Shown piece after piece: positions 55,560 through 64,000 of a stretch of DNA of 64,000 nt. Under the pieces are notes generated by a model. It was not told where the DNA came from. It worked only from the letters and a program-made list of their open reading frames with translations, and made no database searches. The translations under genes were made by a program, and so were the position numbers. The DNA comes from Chionoecetes opilio (Eukaryota > Arthropoda > Malacostraca > Decapoda > Majidae). Location of the stretch: NCBI GenBank assembly GCA_016584305.1, contig JACEEZ010020935.1, forward strand, positions 1 to 64,000, given 5' to 3'. Positions within the stretch are counted from its first letter, which is position 1, and each line of letters starts with the position of its first letter.

Positions 55560-57649
55560 CTTCCAAACAACTATCAGAGCTGGAAGCTCCATCTGTATCA
55601 GAACCAGCATGAAGTACAGTATCTCTGATATCCTTCCAGCATCAGAAATTGAATCATGTTCATCTCAATCTCATCCACATGTTAGTGCTGCCCATACCAA
55701 CATTGGTTATGCTGTTGGAAGGCAGCTAACTGCAGAAGATCGGCAATTCTTTCTGGTGCCATGAAAGCCGTCTTAGGAATCAGATATGCCCTCATCTTGC
55801 ACATCAATCTGGGGTGAAGAGATGCCGGCGACTGCCTACCTACCCAATTGAAAAACTTTCCATGGCTTGCGGTCAGCAAAGGTTCCCAGGCCAATTGGGG
55901 CTTTTTGTGTGCCATGTGTCTTGTTTTTCAACATCAGTGTAGGTGGTCGGGCTATGGATTTGGACACTCCCTGGAAAGCTTGTAACCAAGCCTTTGGGCC
56001 GTTTTTTATGATTTGACAGGTAAAAATGAGCACTAACTTGTTCATCAAACCAAGAAGTATCATAAAGGAGTGTTGCTAACATGATCAATTTCAAAAAAAA
56101 TATTTCCGAGACAATGATATATTTCTAAATTATCAAAAACACGTTCTGAAGAAAACACCGTAAAAGAGGGAGTATTACCCCTATTGTGGATCCTTGCTGA
56201 TGTGTGCTCCCCAAATATTGCACTAAAGGGGCACAGGGTAGAGCAAAGATTGGACCCATGGGGAAGAAAACGAAGAATGATGGGAATTTCGTACCCTACG
56301 GCTATCGCACCAGGCATAGATGCCAGCCTGAAGTTTCATTAAAGATACAGAGAATGCTTCTTCTGTCGCTATATTCAAACGCCCTACTTCAGCTGCTGGG
56401 GCCTGGGCAGAGACAGTTGTGAAATTCAGAAGGCAGAAAATTTGTCAATCATTGCGAGGACTTGGACAGACAATCGCGAACCATTGCAGTTCGTATGTTC
56501 TGCCTGACGACCTCAAATGGCAATGTTATGAAGACTGTACCATTCTTGACCTTAAAGAATACTCTGAAACTATAAAAAAGTCCAGCAATGGGCCATTAGT
56601 GTGCTTCAGAAAATGAACAACTAGGGCCCTTTATCTCAGCTCCTGTGGTCGGGATAATGGCGCAGTGCAGGCAGTAGCCGTGTAGACTGCGTCTTCAAAC
56701 GAGAATCCCAATGCAATATTTCCACTGTGCATGCAACTTGAACCAGGCATCAAAGCCGTTCAGTTATTGAAAAATTCAGCATGCAAGGTGTTTCAAAAAC
56801 AACTCATGCTTCAACACGTGCTAGCGAATGTCCTTGCTTAATCGTGCATAACTGGTTCCATTAAAAACCTTGTTGAAGTTATGTGAAACAAAAATTTTGA
56901 CGCCGTGAAAGCATTATACTTTTGCCAGCTTTTGCTTTAATTGTGCAAGCCTAGATGAATTAACCTGACATCATGTGAAACACGGAGTGCCTAGGCTGAA
57001 AGTTCTATTACCAATGCTAGCTTTACNNNNNNNNNNNNNNNNNNNNNNNNNNNNNNNNNNNNNNNNNNNNNNNNNNNNNNNNNNNNNNNNNNNNNNNNNN
57101 NNNNNNNNNNNNNNNNNNNNNNNNNNNNNNNNNNNTCTTGCCAAACCTCGGAGCAATTCGGATCGAATGCGGGTGGGTCACCAGAAGCACTGGCATTCAG
57201 TTGTTTTGATTCCATCGCTAAAATGGTGACATTTTGGAATAAAAAAGCAAGAACAATGGAAGTCATTGCTTGCTGTAATTGAAACCTATCATGACTGCTT
57301 GGATGTAACTGCAGCAGATCTCCATGGTGAGTTTGAACTGTGGAGAAAGCAGTGGCAGAACTCTGAAGAGTGTCCACAGTCTGCCCTAGCGTCCTTAGAT
57401 AGCTGTTGTGAATACTATCCAAACATCAAGACCTTTCTCCAACTGCTTGCAACTCTTCCTGTAACCACTGCTGAAGCTGAACGGCTTTTTTCTCGCATGG
57501 AGCGTACACTGACTTCAATCAGGGCATCCATGTCAGAAAGTCGTGTTCAAGATCTGGTGCTACTACAAGTTAACAGGCGACATGCACCAAGTATTGATCA
57601 AGTGATTGACAGGTTCGCAGCTACAGGTAGGAGCTTTCTTTTCTTTTAA
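55560..57649 (+). pseudogene. hAT transposase-like protein (TTF zinc finger, hAT C-terminal dimerisation domain)
   Basis: Near 55815-55925 the frames give RCRRLPTYPIEKLS and then a WGFLCAMCLVF block, the pattern of a TTF-type zinc finger of hAT/ZMYM-like transposases. The middle is degraded (an open stretch at 56419-56616 is unassigned) and includes the N gap. From 57266 an intact C-terminal frame contains GEFELWRKQWQNSEECPQSA and then LPVTTAEAERLFSRMERTLT, the signature of the hAT dimerisation domain, ending with a stop at 57647. The C-terminal part is well kept while the rest has stops. Confidence 0.8.
57027..57135. other. Assembly gap (109 N)
   Basis: A run of N interrupts the hAT pseudogene. 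Open frames called across it are artefacts. Confidence 1.
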
Positions 57650-57761
57650 TTGCGTCCATACTTTTGCCCCAAACAATATTAACGGTGCTACACAAGTATC
57701 AAATAGCTTTAATATACTTGCATGTTATTCTCCCTCATTTCCTTTTTACTCAGAATAATAA

Positions 57762-59525
57762 CACTGGGGAACAATTTGAAAAAAAAAATTGTTGAGTTAG
57801 ATTTTTGAGCTTATTTAGACTAAAATTGGCATGCTGATTCCAAATCTGTAGTCAGTTTTTTTCTAGCACGTCAAGTTTTTTCTCCACAGCTTACCCTCCA
57901 GATAAGCAAAATTCCACTTGTAAGCCTCATTCAGCCTCATTCAGCTGAAATTCCAGTGCCAGTTTTCGAACAACTACCTCCTCTAGAAGATCTGAGTGAT
58001 GTTGAAGAACGCAGTGACAGCAATGATGCAGATTTTGACATTCACGAGGATTCAGTTCGTAGGGGATTTGATCAGCACGAGTTGAATGATTTAGCACGTG
58101 ATTTGGGCCTATCCAAAAAAGCTTCAGAAATACTAGCATCAAGACTGAACGAGAAAAACATACTTGAACAAGGAGTGAAGGTATCATACTTTCGAACCAG
58201 AGAAAGTACATTTCTGCAGTACTTTCGAAGTGCCAGCGGTTTTGTGTTTTGCCATAACATTCCTGGTTTACTGAAGGAATTAGGGCTTTCAATCTACAAT
58301 CCAAATGAATGGCGATTGTTTATTGATAGCTCAAAGCGGAGCTTGAAGTGTGTCCTTCTACACAATGGCAATTTGTTTGGCGCAGTCCCTATTGGGCATT
58401 CGGTCTGTCTTCGTGAAGAATATGGAGATGTAAAGAGAGTCATTGAGTTATTGCAATATGACAAACACAATTGGATCATCTGTGTTGACCTTAAAATGGT
58501 GTCCTTCCTTCTGGTCAACAACGTGGATACACAAAGTATCCCTGCTTTCTCTGTATGTGGGATAGCAGAGCTCGAGTGAAGCATTGGGTTCAGACGAATT
58601 GGCCTCCGAGATCTGATCTTAAACCTGGAGATCCTAACATTGTACATGAGCCACTTGTTGACAGGAAGAAATAATATTCCCACCTCTTGCACATAAAACT
58701 AGGTCTCATGAAACAATTTGTAAAAGCATTGTCAACTGATGGCGACTGTTTGAAGTACATCATCTTGGCATTTCCTGGACTGTCAATTGAAAAAATCAAG
58801 GCCGGTGTGTTTGATGGTCCACAAATTCGACAGCTCATCAAAGATGAACATTTCAACGGTACTATGTCAGACCTGAAAAGAATGCTTGGCTATCATTCAA
58901 AGACGTCGTCAAGAACTTTCTTGGAAATACACGTGCAAGTAATTACACAGAAATTGTTCAGAAACTATTGGAGAGCTACAAAGCGCTTGGTTGCAACATG
59001 AGTATTAAAGTACATTTTTTGCATAGCCATCTTGCCAACTTTCCGGAAAATCTTGGTGCTGCTAGCGACGAGCAAGGTGAACGATTTCACCAAGATTTGA
59101 AGGTTATGGAAGAACGTTACCAGGGTAGATGGGATGTGCATATGATGGCTGACTATTCTTGGAGCATCAAACGCGATAGTCCTCAAGTTGAACACTCCAG
59201 ACAAAGCTACAAACGTAAATTTTTACCTTAACCTGCACACAATTATAGCCTTATCCTTTCTAAAAACATGATAATGTTAAATAAACATTCTATTCATGCC
59301 TATTTCTTTCATTTTTCATTGTATGTTAACATTTGCATCTTTTTATAAAATAAGCACTGTTACTGTTATGTACAGTATTTTTCATATTTTTTAAGAAAAC
59401 GAAAATCCTACAGTTCAAAAACTTGACGTGATAGAGAAAAACTGAGATCAGTGTTGGATTCAGCACCCAAAAATTACTTAATAACAAGTGTCAGACCTAA
59501 CTCAACAAAAATTTGTTCCCCAGTG
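57762..59525 (+). mobile_element. CACTG-ended DNA transposon, 1.76 kb
   Basis: The left end CACTGGGGAACAATTTG with TTGTTGAGTTAG and the right end, inverted (CACTGGGGAACAAATTTTTG then TTGAGTTAG), form terminal inverted repeats of about 35 bp. TAA stands immediately outside both ends (57759-57761 and 59526-59528), a 3-bp target duplication. Such ends and target size resemble CMC (CACTA/Chapaev) elements, but the encoded protein is not one I can place in that superfamily. Confidence 0.83.
57956..59231 (+). pseudogene. Uncharacterised transposon protein of the CACTG element, frameshifted
   Basis: The open part begins near MPVFEQLPPLEDLSDVEE (57956). It continues with HELNDLARDLGLSKKASEIL, EWRLFIDSSKRSLKCVLLHN, GAVPIGHSVCLREEYGDVKR and WIICVDLKMVSFLL. 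A frameshift near 58545 precedes the cysteine- and tryptophan-bearing segment, which continues to VHEPLVDRK with a stop. LGLMKQFVKALSTDGDCLKY follows near 58695, IKAGVFDGPQIRQLIKDEHF near 58795, then GCNMSIKVHFLHSHLANFPE near 58984 and DEQGERFHQDLKVMEERYQG near 59067, ending RKFLP at 59231. I recognise the family as a repeated unnamed arthropod protein. FIDSSKRSLK and the later acidic residues suggest an RNase H-like fold, but this is inference. Confidence 0.72.
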
Positions 59526-59529
59526 TAAT

Positions 59530-59862
59530 TATTTATTCATTAGCTGCTACCAGAGTTGTATTTATTGTTTTCAACATTATCCTTCTGCCTGTTTTTTTTT
59601 TTCCTAAATATATATATATGCTATGAATTATCATGGATACTAATACTATTATTATTGTGTGCATCAATACCTGTTCCCAACGGTTAGGTTTGCTTTGTTT
59701 ATTGTTCATTCATTCTGAGCCTTTTAAGTTATAGAAATACTTCAGTAGTACGTATTATATTTTTAATATTATTTTTCTCCCCAATAGCCATGGTGTCGTC
59801 TTGGATGATTAAGCGAGATAAGTTCATTCCTCCTACTTCCCAGTCATAATTATACACTTGTA
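59530..59862. other. Unassigned AT-rich spacer
   Basis: No gene is seen. A short run near 59786 (CCAATAG then CCATGGTGTCGTCTTGG) looks like a splice acceptor and a 20-codon frame ending in a stop, but its partner is unknown. Confidence 0.4.
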
Positions 59863-60316
59863 GTCCGGCAGCCACCAGGCTCAACCTTGTTTTAGGGTCT
59901 TAAGTTTTTTTTGCAGTGGATTTTATTTGCCCATATATCCAGTTAGAAAAATATCTTGGTTGGCTCGCTGTCAACCTTGGGCAATTTGAGATAATTAACA
60001 TAAAACAAAATGGCCGCCAAGGAAATATCAAAATACGTAATATACCATAATTCCCTTACAAATTGACATAACCGGTCAACCAATACATGGATTTCAGGGT
60101 ATTTCGACCCATAAAATTCATTTCTGGTATTTTCATATCCAAAATGACCACCATTTTCAAAATGGCTGCCTTTTTTTGTGTGTGTGAATTCTTATACTAG
60201 TATATAAGAATATTACTTGTTCAACATGAAAGTAATAAAGATTGACTAGTTTTTTTAGTCAGATCGTTTTGAGTCCTCAATTTCTTATGGGTATAAATGC
60301 ATAATTCTTGAGGTAG

Positions 60317-62284
60317 TTAGTAATCATCCTCATCATCCTCATCAACTGCTGTTCGTGTTTGATCATTGCAACATTCAATGGAGGATTGACAAGCACAAAA
60401 CATTGTGCATGGTAGCCTCAACTTGTTACATGCGCATCTTGAGGACTTACATGGCTGTTTACCTGAACATGTGCATCTTATCAACTTTAGTATATGATTC
60501 GGTGCTAGCTGAACATTGGTGGGGACTGTTGTAAGCAGCAGTGACTTTGTTCTGCTTTCTTTGATCCATCCATAATTTGTGGGTTCCAAATCTGGTGGAT
60601 CTAGTTGCAGGGTATTCTTCCATATGCATGTTTGCAGATGAGCCCGCTTGACATTCTCAATGAAGGCCTCTGTAGTAGGTGGAAAAGAACATAACTTGGG
60701 AATAACTGTTGCTCCTGACTTCCCGTTCTTGAAGTCCACACACCCACTCTGGCCTCAGACATAGAATTGGTCTTTGATTGTCCATAACAATCAATCAATC
60801 AATCATTGGGGGCATACGCCGGGGGGCGCGTCGCCTCGCCCACCCTACGACGCCACTCCCGGGGGTCACCACGCGCGAGTTCCCATGCAGGCTCCTTTCC
60901 CATACCAAGCAGCTCTCGACAAGAAACATCAACTTGCCCCAGCCACGAGCCTTGTGGGCGCCCCCTTGGCCTCCTCCACGCCGGATTGTCTCTTACAGAT
61001 ACAACCCGATGGGAAGGATCGGTTTCAGGGTAGCGTGCCACATGCCCATATAGCCGAAGTTGGCGCTGATGGACTATGCAGGTAATAGGCCTCGATTCAG
61101 TCTCACGGTGCAATCGCTGATTTGACACGTAATCATCCCAGCGATACCCCATGATTCTGCGAAGACACTTATTACCAAAGGCGTCTCTTCAAATCACTAT
61201 TTAGTGTCCATGTCTCACAACCATATAGTAAGACAGGGATCACAAGCGACTTGAAGATCCGGATCTTTGTCCTCCTGCACAGGTACCGACAACGCCAAAT
61301 ACTCCGCTGAGCGAGTCCCCTAACACCGTGGGCTATGCCAATCCGCCGTAAGACTTCTTGACGTGACCCGCCGTCATTATGGACTGCGCTACCAAGGTAT
61401 GTAAAACTTTCCAAGATATCAATGTCCTCGCCACACGCATGAACAGACTGTACTGCTTCATCTAGTAAGTCTCCAAACACTTGGACCTTGGTCTTGAGCC
61501 AGGAGACCTCAAGTCCCAAAGGCTTTGCCTCCTCGTGCAGCGCCTCGAGACCAGGCCCTCCAGCGACTCAGCAAAGATTACTGCATCATCGGCAAAAACA
61601 AGATCAGTGATCTTGGTGTTGCCGACAGATGCTCCACAATCACTTTGATCTACAACCTTGTCCAATACCCAGTCCATACAAGCGTTGGAAAGTGATGGAG
61701 CAAGGACGCACCCTTGCCTCACTCCTGTATTCACAGGAAAGAAGCCGGATACACCTGCCCCAAACTTCACAGCACTCTCAGTCCCAGAATACAGGAACAT
61801 AACAGGAAGCTATGAATTTTGTTGCCTGTTCCAACACCTCAGGTCAGTTAGCCTCAGCATTACCTATCATACCCAGATTCAGACCTGTTTTCAGTACTTT
61901 CAACATCTTTCCTTTTCCTATACCAAAACATGCTACCACTGTATCACATCCAGTAAGAGCATGACCTGCCAATATTGCTGGAATTATGTTCTGATGTTTC
62001 TTTACAGTGGCTTGGATATTAACAACAGTTCTCTCTTTTACAGGTGATTCCATAAACATTGGTGTTTGTATGCCTTGTTCCAGGTAATGATAAAGAAGAA
62101 GTGCATAAACATCTGTATCATCTGCAAGAACAGTGACAGGTTGCTGCTGAGCTATAGCAACTGCTATAGCCTGCTGCACAATGATGTTATCAGCTTCTTC
62201 ATGAGTGGTTGCCATGTCAACTCTTTCTACAATTGTACCACTGCAACCTACTTCTACAGGCGTTTTGTCAACTGCAGTTTCTGA
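60317..62284 (-). pseudogene. Family P protein: PIN-nuclease-like domain plus cysteine-rich CXC-like tail, split by an RTE insertion
   Basis: The 5' coding part is at 62284-61805. It reads VDMATTHEEADNIIVQQAI, then TVLADDTDVYALLLYHYLEQ and HALTGCDTVVACFGIGKGKM. The acidic pairs in EEAD, DDTD and GCDT match the layout of PIN/FEN-like nuclease active sites. A stop follows GNAEAN. After the insertion the 3' part (60789-60317) gives NSMSEARVGVWTS, then in another frame GATVIPKLCSFPPTTEAF, RAHLQTCIWKNTLQLDPPDL and the tail RCTCSGKQPCKSSRCACNKL with CTMFCACQSSIECC, a tesmin/CXC-like cysteine array, and an acidic end DEDDEDDY. The family is a multicopy unnamed arthropod protein. Its role in moving the element is inferred. 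Confidence 0.8.
60790..61797 (-). mobile_element. RTE-like non-LTR retrotransposon, 5'-truncated, with target duplication, copy 3
   Basis: The 7-bp CATAACA occurs at 60783-60789 and 61798-61804, flanking the insert. The minus strand encodes NTGVRQGCVLAPSLSNACMD near 61730, ITDLVFADDAVIFAESLE near 61610 with the catalytic FADD, LGLEVSWLKTKVQVFGDLLD near 61515, RYLCRRTKIRIFKSLVIPVL near 61280 with LLYGCETWTLN, and QLRLYGHVARYPETDPSHRV near 61060. The 3' end is an (ATTG)n tail at 60790-60808. The uninterrupted sequence at 41906-41920 proves the insertion. Confidence 0.93.
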
Positions 62285-63150
62285 TGGATTTCATCTTTGT
62301 ATAATTTACTGCATCTTACGATATTTTCTATCCTATTAGCTTTAGCATTTATCAAGACTTCTTTCTTCTTCGAATCTGTGCATTTATACTTACAAGCAAA
62401 ATAACATTCTTTCTCCATACTGGCTTTGCTTCATATACATGTACACATCAATTGTAAATTGTAAACTGTAGCAATAACTTACACTAGTACCAATCTAACA
62501 CTTAGAACATTGGTCTCTGTTAAAGGCCGAGGGTTTATCCTTTTACCACCTTTAACAGTATGCGCTTTCATGTATGGGATACAACTAGGTTCACACAGTT
62601 TATGTACTACTCCTATCCCGATCGTTCATCCAGTGTCATTTAAGTCCCGTGCGATCTGTACATCATCCGAATGAATTAAGCTCCTTCATTCTTGGCTCGG
62701 CTCTCCGCGTTGGCACACCCTGTCTATTCAGGTACGGTTATCTAACTTAAATGGGGCAAATTAGATAACATTTGGGACACTAAGTTACATCTTAGCTGAC
62801 ACTGAACCCCATGCTGGGTTTCACAGCAGTGAAGTCACCAGTGTGCCCTGGTAGTGCAAGGACATTCACTCCTTTATGATAAACAATAAATAGAGAAATA
62901 AAATGCCACATAACAAATGGATGTGAGGATTACGAGGAAACAAACACGTGAGGATCAATCACCTATACATATCTGATGTGAATATAGCATGTTCAGGCAT
63001 CCCTAGTTTTCAACAGTTTCTATCAAAAACTATATACACTGCACCTTCAGATAATTTCATGAGTAAATGTACAAAATAGTAAAATCTACTAGTAAATTAA
63101 CAAAGTGTACGCATCATACATACGTCAAAACTACGATGTATACACTTCAA
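62285..63150 (-). other. Upstream part of family P copy B, coding not resolved
   Basis: The segment 5' of the PIN-like part contains frames such as INPRPLTETNVLS and RDLNDTG on the minus strand. They may belong to earlier exons of the same protein, but no motif confirms this. Confidence 0.3.
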
Positions 63151-63483
63151 TTTCTTATTTGTTGGGCAGTCATTTTGAAAACGGTGGCCATTTTGAATTT
63201 GAAAATACCAGAAATAGATTTTCTGGATCAAAATACCCTGGAATTCATGTATTGGTTGACCCTCTGTGTGAATTTTCAAGGGATGTATGGTATTTTATGT
63301 ATTTTGATATAAATTTGGCGGCCATTTTGTTTTATGCTAATTATCTCAAATTGCCCAAGGCTGACAGCGAGCCAACATATATATTTTTCAAACCAAATAT
63401 GTTGGCAAACAAAATCCACTGAAAAAAAAAACTTAAGACCCCAAAACAAGGTTATAAGAAAAATGTACTTTTGGCTGCCGGAC

Positions 63484-63585
63484 AATTTTTTTTTTTTTTT
63501 ACATCTGTGCCTATAGCGCCTGTAGGCAGTGGTGACCCAGGACAAGGATAGTAGGCTCTGGAGGTTCACTTGAGGGCTCTGATGG
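63484..63585 (-). mobile_element. SINE family A, 5'-truncated free copy
   Basis: Read on the minus strand, ACCATCAGAGCCCTCAAGTG, CCAGAGCCTACTATCC and CACTGCCTACAGGCGCTATA correspond to the distal end of SINE family A. It ends in a 16-base A tail directly against the family P terminus. It lies outside any family F element. Confidence 0.78.
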
Positions 63586-64000
63586 TTGGTTCAAAACCAA
63601 GCATACAAGACTACACTCGAACTATTCATGAAGCAAGTAAGTGAAAAGATTCAGTCATTCGAGACAACTGTGAATGACCTAAAGAGAAGTTTGGAGTTCA
63701 CTCAAAGTGAGGTTCATGATTTAAAACATGAAGTGAAGCAACTGCAAAGAGAGAAGAGAGTAAACCAGGAAGAAATAAGTGAGCTGACAGATAATATAAC
63801 CTTCAGATGAAAAGTGTAGTAATAAAAGATTTAGAGGAACGATGTAACTACCAAGAAGATTATAGCCGTCGGAACAACCTGCAAATTACTGGAGTAGAAG
63901 AACACCACGAAGAGACATGGGAGCAAACTGCCGTACGAGTGACCAAACTACTTGAAGATAATCTACAGTTACCAGGTGTTGAACTTGAAACGCTGCCCCA
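63586..64000 (+). pseudogene. ORF1 (coiled-coil) of a non-LTR retrotransposon, cut by the window end
   Basis: The first frame gives a heptad-rich coiled coil: KQVSEKIQSFETTVNDLKRS and HDLKHEVKQLQREKRVNQEE. After a frame change near 63805 a second frame continues MKSVVIKDLEERCNYQEDYS, then RRNNLQITGVEE and TWEQTAVRVTKLLEDNLQLP, typical of ORF1 proteins of CR1/L1-type elements, where a coiled coil leads to an RNA-binding core. The start codon shown at 63586 belongs to the neighbouring SINE, so the true start is unknown. Confidence 0.72.

Larger units (their letters stand above)
54668..57650 (+). mobile_element. hAT-superfamily transposon, decayed, containing an assembly gap
   Basis: The likely left end, AAGGGCGTAGCCAGAGGGGG with a following G-run/CATG/C-run block, lies at 54668-54717. 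The coding remnant at 55560-57649 ends in a clear hAT dimerisation domain. The right terminus was not found; the CACTG element starts only 113 bp after the stop codon. Confidence 0.6.
59863..63483 (-). mobile_element. Family P long-inverted-repeat transposon, copy B, complete termini
   Basis: It runs from GTCCGGCAGCCACCAGGCTC to its inverse ending GGCTGCCGGAC. About 320 bp at each end (59863-60180 and 63160-63483) are inverted repeats with most bases matching, sharing GGCTCGCTGTCA, CTTGGGCAATTTGAGATAATT, CATAAAACAAAATGGCCGCC and GGTCAACCAATACATG. The single gene is on the minus strand. An RTE retroposon sits inside it. The right target duplication cannot be read because a SINE tail abuts it. 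Confidence 0.85.

Noticed and set aside
56971..57422. Open frames crossing 57027-57135
   Set aside because: They run through the N gap, and on the minus strand they oppose the clear hAT domain.
59786..59848. Possible terminal exon (acceptor-like CCAATAG, then about 20 codons)
   Set aside because: No matching upstream exon or known protein could be linked to it.

Overview
The window reads as gene-poor, repeat-saturated nuclear DNA of an arthropod, most likely a decapod crustacean (shrimp, crab or crayfish). No intact host gene is visible. The pointers to decapods are several Jockey/BS-like and CR1-like reverse transcriptase remnants that I recognise as common in decapod assemblies, many Tigger/pogo-like inverted-repeat elements, tRNA-derived SINEs and a very heavy load of microsatellites (TA, CA, GA, CT, CTA). 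The species cannot be named from this sequence. A short N gap (57027-57135) and a homopolymer-swollen stretch (about 45000-49600) show this is a draft assembly.

Layout. 1-2778: two copies of one short inverted-repeat element (family F), one inserted inside the other, each carrying a SINE. 4780-7600: an old non-LTR element on the minus strand. 8651-9872: Tigger-like family D with a 152-bp satellite. 9966-15536 and 15729-18417: two elements with AGGGTG-type termini that carry decayed copies of one uncharacterised transposase-like protein (family G); the first also holds a dead Tigger flanked by 430-bp direct repeats. 20510-22035: a BS-like reverse transcriptase fragment. 22763-24312: short Tigger-like elements C and D. 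27060-31010: another non-LTR element, split by a family C element. 31376-32907: a third family F copy. 34645-35050: a second SINE family.

35174-42084 is a nested stack. An element with long terminal inverted repeats, encoding a PIN-nuclease-like and cysteine-rich protein (family P), has been split by an insertion at a TTAA site (which holds the giant GA arrays), by two Tigger-like family C elements at TA sites and by an RTE retroposon. The sister copy at 59863-63483 keeps both 320-bp termini and supplies the empty site for each of the first three insertions; the reverse comparison gives an empty site for the RTE inside the sister copy. Between them lie RTE fragments, a CR1/BS-like remnant (45780-46990), and a nearly complete 4.3-kb Jockey-like retrotransposon (50162-54470, minus strand) with CCHC-finger ORF1, endonuclease and reverse transcriptase, disabled by few mutations. 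54668-57650 is a decayed hAT element with the N gap in it, followed directly by a 1.76-kb CACTG-ended element (57762-59525, TAA target duplication) coding an uncharacterised arthropod protein. The window ends in the coiled-coil ORF1 of another retrotransposon.

There is no gene network here. The biology is transposon succession: which element landed in which, non-autonomous elements that captured a SINE or a satellite, and three protein-coding transposon families (G, P and the CACTG element) whose superfamily I cannot name from sequence alone.
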